A DNA stretch of 39,020 nucleotides, from the NCBI RefSeq assembly GCF_042685105.1, contig NZ_JBHUMO010000059.1, forward strand, positions 1-39,020, given 5' to 3'. The position numbers and the translations under genes were made by a program. This DNA is from Enterococcus_G camelliae (lineage in GTDB: Bacteria > Bacillota > Bacilli > Lactobacillales > Enterococcaceae). Within the stretch, counting starts at the first letter, position 1; each line of letters opens with the position of its first letter. Below are positions 34,560 through 39,020 of the stretch, piece by piece. The notes beneath the pieces are model-generated. The model did no database searches, had not been told where the DNA came from, and saw only the letters and a list, made by a program, of their open reading frames with translations.

Positions 34560-34670
34560 AGAATACGCTCATTTCGTTTCTTTTGCAAGAGAAAAAACCT
34601 TAAACTTATTTAAAAAAAATTGCAGGTAAGTTGTAAAATGAAATGCATAAAGAAATAAACAAAAAAAATC

Positions 34671-34729
34671 ATGTAGATACGTTATACTTAAAAGCGACAA
34701 AACCATAAGTATGAAAGAGGTATCTACAT
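34671..34729 (+). promoter_or_regulatory. hairpin covering the ribosome site of the IS30-type transposase
   Basis: ATGTAGATAC (34671-34680) pairs with GTATCTACAT (34720-34729), and ATACTTA (34684-34690) with TAAGTAT (34706-34712). The ribosome site (GAAAGAGG) lies inside the loop region and the AT of the ATG start in the stem. Transcripts entering from outside would be translated poorly. Confidence 0.5.
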
Positions 34730-35792
34730 GACTAAAGCCAATTATACCACAGAAAATCGTCACTTTAAGCACCTTTCTGACATCCAACGTGGAAAATTAG
34801 AACAAATGGCAAAATGTGGCACCTATACACAAGCTGAAATGGCGTGCGAATTAGGTGTCAGTCAATCGACTGTTTCCCGCGAATTGAGACGCGGAAAAAC
34901 GCGCCAACTTGACTATCAACGTAACTACTACGAACAGTATATCGCGGTCTCAGGTGCACGNNNNNNNNNNAAGATCATCATAAGTATTCTGCGGCGTTTC
35001 TTGCAGCTTTGTCAGAAAAGCTAGTACCCAAGAATGGGCTACGGCTTCACAGTGTGGATACGTTTGTGCAATCCTATAAGAAGTCGCATCCGGAGGAACG
35101 CGTTCCATGCACGAAGACCGTTTATGCGTTGATCAATGCTGCTGTGCTCTCAATTCGTAACATTGATTTACCTATGAAGACCAGGATGCGACCACGAAAG
35201 AAAACAGTTTCAGACCCGAAGGGCCGCAATGCTAGACACTTAGGACGCAGCATTGAAGAACGTGCACCAGAAGTACTATCAAGAGAAACCTTTGGACATT
35301 GAGAAGTTGATTTGGTCTTAGGCAAAAAAACAAAAAATGAGCCCGTCATCATCACGATGGTTGAACGGAAAACGCGCTACTTTCTCACAAAAAAAGTTTG
35401 GGGGAANNNNNNNNNNGGTTTGGGGGAAAAGCGCCGCATTGGTTCAAAAAGGCGTACTTGATTTAATGAAAAAACAAGGACTAGAACAGTTCAAAACACT
35501 AACCACGGATAACGGATCTGAATTTTCCACGCTATCTCTTATCGAAAAAAGCTCCTCGGGTGTTCAGGTATTCTTTACCCATGCGTATGCCTCTTGGGAA
35601 AAAGGCACAAATGAAAGACATAATCGTATGCTCCGGGAATTTATCCCGAAGGGTGTCACTCTGAGTCCCTTGTCCTACTCACACTTACACGCAATAACCG
35701 ATACAATCAACAACAGACCAAGAAAAATAATGGGCTACGCAACACCTGCAGAACGACTTCAGGAAGAACTGACAAAATTAAAAACCGCTTAA
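34728..35792 (+). pseudogene. IS30-family transposase, nonsense mutation and two assembly gaps
   Basis: N-terminal part (34728 on) has the IS30 helix-turn-helix AEMACELGVSQSTVSRELRRG. The catalytic core carries VDLVLG after a GH, TTDNGSEF, and NERHNRMLREF, the DDE residues. At 35300-35302 a TGA replaces the TGG for the conserved Trp in GHW, so the frame is cut before the first catalytic Asp. Two 10-N gaps (34961, 35407) break the sequence. The flanks of the second share an 11-nt overlap (GTTTGGGGGAA); merging them restores the frame, so that gap is an assembly artefact, whereas the stop codon appears genuine. Confidence 0.85.
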
Positions 35793-35918
35793 GGTGGTTC
35801 GTTGGCTCCGTAGGATAAAAGAATAGATTGACTGAGTCAAGAGCCGCTTCGCTTCTTCTCTTGACCCAACCAACCGATTCTTTTGAATCAGAACCACCAA
35901 CAATCCACCAAAAAAATG

Positions 35919-36093
35919 NNNNNNNNNNNNNNNNNNNNNNNNNNNNNNNNNNNNNNNNNNNNNNNNNNNNNNNNNNNNNNNNNNNNNNNNNNNNNNNNNN
36001 NNNNNNNNNNNNNNNNNNNNNNNNNNNNNNNNNNNNNNNNNNNNNNNNNNNNNNNNNNNNNNNNNNNNNNNNNNNNNNNNNNNNNNNNNNNNN
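35919..36093. other. assembly gap of 175 N
   Basis: No sequence. It lies beyond the IS30-type element, so the join between left and right sides is a scaffold inference. Confidence 0.99.
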
Positions 36094-36131
36094 ATTAGTT
36101 CGATAAAGATAAAAAAATCACAAATAAACCT

Positions 36132-36146
36132 TATTCATGCTATAAT
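36132..36146 (+). promoter_or_regulatory. promoter of the DUF5316 gene
   Basis: TGCTATAAT (extended -10, TATAAT at 36141-36146) about 50 nt before the start codon; no good -35. Confidence 0.5.
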
Positions 36147-36195
36147 TCTTATAAATAAAACTGTAATTTTAATTTTGAGATTGGAGAAGATTTCA

Positions 36196-36444
36196 TTGAA
36201 AAAATATTTAATTACCTTTTTAGTTTCAGTAATTAGTGCCTTGTTCTTTCGGTTTCTTAAATTTGAAGGGCTAATTCATTTCATTGGTATTGCTTCTTTA
36301 GTTTTAGGACTTGTTTTGTCTGGAACTATGGTTTCTGGTGATAGAATGCGAGCTAACTCGCAAGGTGAGCAAGGGTACTCGAAAACTTATTATATATATC
36401 CAATAATTTTCTCAATACCATATTTGTTTTTATTCATTTTTTAA
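36196..36444 (+). CDS. DUF5316-like small membrane protein
   Basis: An 82-aa protein with three hydrophobic segments (about 3-19, 24-45, 65-82) and the short motif SGDRMRANSQGEQGY between them, as in DUF5316 proteins of Firmicutes. I start at TTG 36196 because TTGGAG lies 9-10 nt upstream; the frame is open 7 codons further. Function unknown. It is followed by a strong terminator. Confidence 0.65.
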   Translation: MKKYLITFLVSVISALFFRFLKFEGLIHFIGIASLVLGLVLSGTMVSGDRMRANSQGEQGYSKTYYIYPIIFSIPYLFLFIF

Positions 36445-36517
36445 AAGTTTGAAATACTTAATCATATTTGATGTCAATGATAACTAATTTGAAAAATATT
36501 ACAGACCATTTTTAAAC

Positions 36518-36562
36518 AAAAAAGCATAGAACCCTTTATAATTAAGGGTTCTATGCTTTTTT
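36518..36562. terminator. strong bidirectional terminator
   Basis: AAAAAAGCATAGAACCCTT and AAGGGTTCTATGCTTTTTT pair over 19 bp with a 7-nt loop. It serves the DUF5316 gene on plus and the truncated gene on minus; the latter's stop lies in the T-run. Confidence 0.9.
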
Positions 36563-36820
36563 AGTATACGTCTAGCTCTTGAATATTTTTTAGTTTGCTG
36601 TAAGGAACTAGCACCTCTTTCTCAGAAGAATCAATGTAAGCTAGTATGTCATCTATTTTAACTTCAGTTGAATATAAATGTTTTTCTACAGTATCAAAGC
36701 GATTAGCAAACCAATTCGCCTTATTTTTATCTAAAGTCCAACTAACACTATTTTGAATAGGTGTACTTTTACTTGCTTCACCACGATAAAGAGTGATTGT
36801 CGATTGTTTAGGATAAAGAG
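36561..36820 (-). pseudogene. 3' remnant of a gene cut by IS1216
   Basis: About 86 codons from the IS1216 edge to the TAG/TAA at 36561. The apparent start and first 7 residues come from the IS end. The remnant reads TLYRGEAS, SVSWTLDKNKANWFANRF and KIDDILAYID with VLVPYSKLKN at the end, a form I associate loosely with toxin-like or phage-borne ADP-ribosyltransferase-fold proteins; this is a guess. No matching 5' part is found on the other side of the IS. Confidence 0.7.
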
Positions 36821-37629
36821 GGTTCTGTTGCAAAGTTTTCAAATGAAACTATTTTAAGTTAAAATTATAAAAAAGATAGCTTGGAGGAACAAAGATGGAG
36901 CATTTCAAAGGGAAGCAATTTCAAAAAGACGTGATTATTGTCGCCGTTGGCGATTATCTTCGTTATAACCTCAGCTATCGAGATGTTCAAGAAATACTTT
37001 ATGATCGTGGTATTCATGTGTGTCATACGACAATTTACCGTTGGGTACAAGAATACGGCAAAGTCCTATATCAAATTTGGAAAAAGAAAAACAGACCGTC
37101 CTTTTATTCGTGGAAAATGGATGAAACGTATATCAAAATCAAAGGAACATGGCACTATTTGTATCGCGCGATCGATGTAGATGGTTTAACGCTGGACATT
37201 TGGCTACATAAAAAACGCGACACACAAGCAGCCTACGCATTTTTGAAACGCCTTAGAAAGCATTTTGGCGAACCAAAGGTTCTCGTCACAGACAAGGCAC
37301 CATCTACTCGGAGTGCGTTTAAAAAATTACAAAAAGCTGGTCTGTATACGAAGACAGAACACAGAACAGTTAAGTATCTCAATAATTTGATTGAGCAAGA
37401 TCATCGACCAATCAAACGTCGGAATAAATTTTATCGAAGTTTACGTACTGCCGCAACTACGATAAAAGGCATGGAAACGATTCGCGGAATATACAAGAAA
37501 AGCCGAAAAGAGTGTACGCTCTTCGGCTTTTCGGTTTGCACTGAAATCAAGGTCTTATTGGGTATCCCAACTTAAAAAGCAGTAAAAACGGAATGCTGGT
37601 TGTTTATTTTAAAACTTTGCAACAGAACC
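36821..37629 (+). mobile_element. IS1216 (IS6/IS26 family)
   Basis: 809 bp bounded by perfect 19-bp inverted repeats: GGTTCTGTTGCAAAGTTTT (36821-36839) and its complement (37611-37629). This is the size and end sequence of enterococcal IS1216. The 8 bp on either side (ATAAAGAG and ATTATTTT) differ, so there is no target duplication, suggesting that recombination or a deletion moved one flank. Confidence 0.95.
36895..37575 (+). CDS. tnp: IS1216 transposase
   Basis: A 226-aa IS6-family DDE transposase with an N-terminal zinc-less helix-turn-helix region (YRDVQEILYDRGIHVCHTTI) and the catalytic triad D in KMDETYIKIKG, D in VTDKAPS and E in NLIEQDHRPIKRR. GGAGG precedes the ATG. It appears intact. 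Confidence 0.97.
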   Translation: MEHFKGKQFQKDVIIVAVGDYLRYNLSYRDVQEILYDRGIHVCHTTIYRWVQEYGKVLYQIWKKKNRPSFYSWKMDETYIKIKGTWHYLYRAIDVDGLTLDIWLHKKRDTQAAYAFLKRLRKHFGEPKVLVTDKAPSTRSAFKKLQKAGLYTKTEHRTVKYLNNLIEQDHRPIKRRNKFYRSLRTAATTIKGMETIRGIYKKSRKECTLFGFSVCTEIKVLLGIPT

Positions 37630-37686
37630 ATTATTTTTGATGTTCCACGAAATCGGTGAGAATTATAAATGTTAAAAAAATGGCCA

Positions 37687-37716
37687 TTACAATTAAATAA
37701 CGATAGGTTGTATAAT
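37687..37716 (+). promoter_or_regulatory. promoter of the secreted-protein gene
   Basis: TTACAA and TATAAT with 18-nt spacing. The start site is near 37723, about 77 nt before the ATG. Confidence 0.45.
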
Positions 37717-37799
37717 TAATAATATAAGAATTTCGTTGATTGATGTCCCAGATTTTATGTTTGAACCTAATTGGTCTTAATTTCAAAGGAGAGTAAAAG

Positions 37800-38457
37800 A
37801 TGAATAATTTTTCGAACGCTTTACGTAAAAAGAACTTTAAATATATTAGTTACATTATTCTGCAGTATGATGATGCTTACTATCGTATTCCCTCCCGTCC
37901 AAGTGAGTGCAACAGAAGCATCCAATGTTCAAAATGAAGAAATAACAAATGACCAAATTAACAAGTTAGACAAATATGTTTTGTTTAGCGAAGATGGTTT
38001 TTATAGCATATCCGAAACAGCGTCTACCGAACTTTCTTCTAATGAGTATGCATTACTAGTTGAAAAAATTAATGATGCAAACAGTATGGTTGAAAGGTTA
38101 CAGGTTGATTCAAAAACTGAAAAATTGTATATTGATGTTAATGAAAAAACTGTAACGATCGAAAAGACTGGTAATAACGCCTATCTTAGAGCATATAAAC
38201 AAGGAAAAACAGCAATTAAAGGTTACTGGTGGGGCACGAGAATTTGGATTTCAAAAAGCGCAGCAAATAATATTTCTACTGGAATTTCAATTGGAGGAGT
38301 TTTCATTAAATCAAATCTAATTGGTTTAGTAGTTGCTTTAGGCGGTGTCGTTTTAGCAAATGTACCTGGAGGTTTTGTATTTAACGTGTCTACCATTTTC
38401 GTACCTGGCATGATACTTAGTGGGTCTACAATACCATGGGGATTTGAATGGCAATAA
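37800..38457 (+). pseudogene. secreted bacteriocin-like or toxin-like protein, frameshifted in the signal peptide
   Basis: AAAGGAGAG precedes ATG 37800, giving MNNFSNALRKKNFKYISYII, the start of a signal peptide. The hydrophobic remainder MMMLTIVFPPVQVSATEA and the rest of the protein (ending with WGFEWQ) lie in another frame. One missing base near 37860 explains this. The mature part has a charged first half and, at the C-terminus, GYWWGTRIWISKSAANN followed by Gly-rich hydrophobic segments (SIGGVFIKSNLIGLVVALGGVVLANVPGGFVFN). Intact length would be about 218 aa. The pattern recalls uncharacterised secreted proteins of Firmicutes, often next to a small membrane protein, as here. Sequencing error is possible. 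Confidence 0.6.
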
Positions 38458-38475
38458 AAAAGAGGGTGAGCTATC

Positions 38476-38664
38476 ATGAAAATTTCTAAATTTAAAATTT
38501 ACCATATAATTTTAGTCATTGTTTTTATTTTAGCTTTAGTATTTCTAAAATATGATCAAAGTTTGTACCGAAATATTTTTTATATAGTCTTAATTATTTC
38601 TTTGATTGTAAAAATTATATATGATTATGTAAAAAAGAATAAAACAACTAAAAAATTTAACTGA
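38476..38664 (+). CDS. small membrane protein paired with the secreted protein
   Basis: 62 aa with two hydrophobic segments (about 8-24 and 32-48) and a Lys-rich C-terminus. GGGTGAG precedes the ATG. It begins 18 nt after the stop of the secreted-protein gene and ends before a terminator, so they form a two-gene transcript. By position and form it could be an immunity protein, but this is inference only. Confidence 0.6.
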   Translation: MKISKFKIYHIILVIVFILALVFLKYDQSLYRNIFYIVLIISLIVKIIYDYVKKNKTTKKFN

Positions 38665-38687
38665 CAAAAAAATTGCAATGACAAAAG

Positions 38688-38717
38688 AGCGAATCTATAA
38701 AAGATCCGCTTTTTTTG
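38688..38717 (+). terminator. terminator of the two-gene cassette
   Basis: AGCGAATCT pairs with AGATCCGCT (one mismatch), followed by eight T. Confidence 0.8.
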
Positions 38718-38867
38718 TTTACTCCCCCATATCCGGTTGTATTTTACTTCCTAATCTAACAGATCATGTTGCAAGAAAATTTGCACAGATCGGGCATTTT
38801 TAAGGGCTTGAAGATAATTAATTACGAAGAAAGTCCAGATAGTATCAAGTTTTAATTTTATTAATTG

Positions 38868-39020
38868 TCAAATTAAGTTAGACAAGTCCTCTTTGCATAT
38901 GTGACTCAAGAATACTTCTATTGGTGTTTTATAGTTTAATGATTTTCGAGGGATATTATTTCTTTTCGATGCAATAGATTGGATAAAAGATTCATCAACT
39001 TCGTTGAAATCCATTTGCTT
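38868..39020 (-). CDS. IS30-family transposase, C-terminal end only (cut by window edge)
   Basis: The last 50 codons, read on minus, ending in TGA at 38868: FIQSIASKRNNIPRKSLNYKTPIEVF is the C-terminal signature of IS30 transposases. It differs from the IS30-type element at 34728 (which has INNRPRKIMGYATPAERL), so it is a second, different element. The 5' part lies beyond the window. Confidence 0.85.
   Translation of the reverse strand, partial: KQMDFNEVDESFIQSIASKRNNIPRKSLNYKTPIEVFLSHICKEDLSNLI

Larger units (their letters stand above)
34671..35918 (+). mobile_element. IS30-family insertion sequence, decayed, ends not resolved
   Basis: Holds one IS30-type transposase gene, disrupted (next entry). 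Terminal inverted repeats could not be identified; the left edge given is the start of the hairpin before the transposase and the right edge is the 175-N gap. Typical IS30 elements are 1.0-1.2 kb. After the transposase, GGTGGTTC (35793 on) and GAACCACC (before 35900) form an inverted pair that might be close to the right end. Confidence 0.6.

Noticed and set aside
36813..37637. 8-bp target duplication around IS1216
   Set aside because: Flanks ATAAAGAG and ATTATTTT are different, so no duplication exists.

Overview
The window comes from a low-GC Firmicute, most likely Enterococcus or a close relative. The evidence is an IS1216 copy (809 bp, typical enterococcal IS6 family), an ahpCF pair, a class IIa bacteriocin immunity-type gene, a DUF1836/DegV pair and a YxjG-type methionine synthase-like protein. 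It is part of a draft scaffold: there are N gaps at 34961-34970, 35407-35416 and 35919-36093.

Layout. 171-1829: a membrane-anchored MutS-type ATPase. 1940-5956: a 61-repeat/60-spacer type I-C CRISPR array read on the minus strand, with its leader at 5957-6108. 6109-14427: a complete type I-C cas locus on the minus strand (cas3, then cas5c-cas8c-cas7c-cas4-cas1-cas2). 14504-28547: housekeeping genes (glycerate kinase, RarD-like permease, ahpF/ahpC, MetE-like protein, PhnA-like protein, truA, N-acetylmuramoyl-alanine amidase, P1/DmpA-like peptidase, tyrosine phosphatase, MazG/PRA-PH-like protein, DUF1836 regulator, DegV, DUF1722 protein, MFS-like permease). 28772-34493: an orphan bacteriocin immunity-type gene, a heterodimeric ABC exporter and its TetR regulator. 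34671-39020: an accessory tail with a dead IS30-family element, a DUF5316 gene, a gene truncated by IS1216, a frameshifted secreted protein with a small membrane partner, and the end of a second IS30-family transposase.

The most interesting part is the 436-nt gap between cas3 and cas5c (11571-12006). It encodes a plus-strand small RNA with its own extended -10 promoter and terminator. The RNA carries a degenerate I-C repeat: its stem sequence differs from the array, but it keeps 10 of the 11 bases of the 5' handle. The guide that follows has a 14-nt perfect match, directly next to a TTC (the I-C PAM), at 11818-11831, about 130 bp away. The 34-nt protospacer would cover the start site and -10 box of a near-consensus minus-strand promoter (TTGACA-17-TATTAT). 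That promoter drives a 28-codon Lys/Leu-rich ORF and then cas5c-cas2. This is the architecture of CreR (Cascade-guided autorepression of cas genes) and/or CreTA (Cascade-repressed toxin-antitoxin). I infer that when Cascade is plentiful the promoter is off, and when Cascade is lost or inhibited both the cas operon and the small peptide are derepressed.

The array records other events: one protospacer sampled twice with the same PAM-proximal end but different length, one tandem duplicated repeat-spacer unit, one strongly self-complementary spacer, decayed trailer-end repeats, and what looks like a decayed type II-A repeat fused directly to the trailer end.
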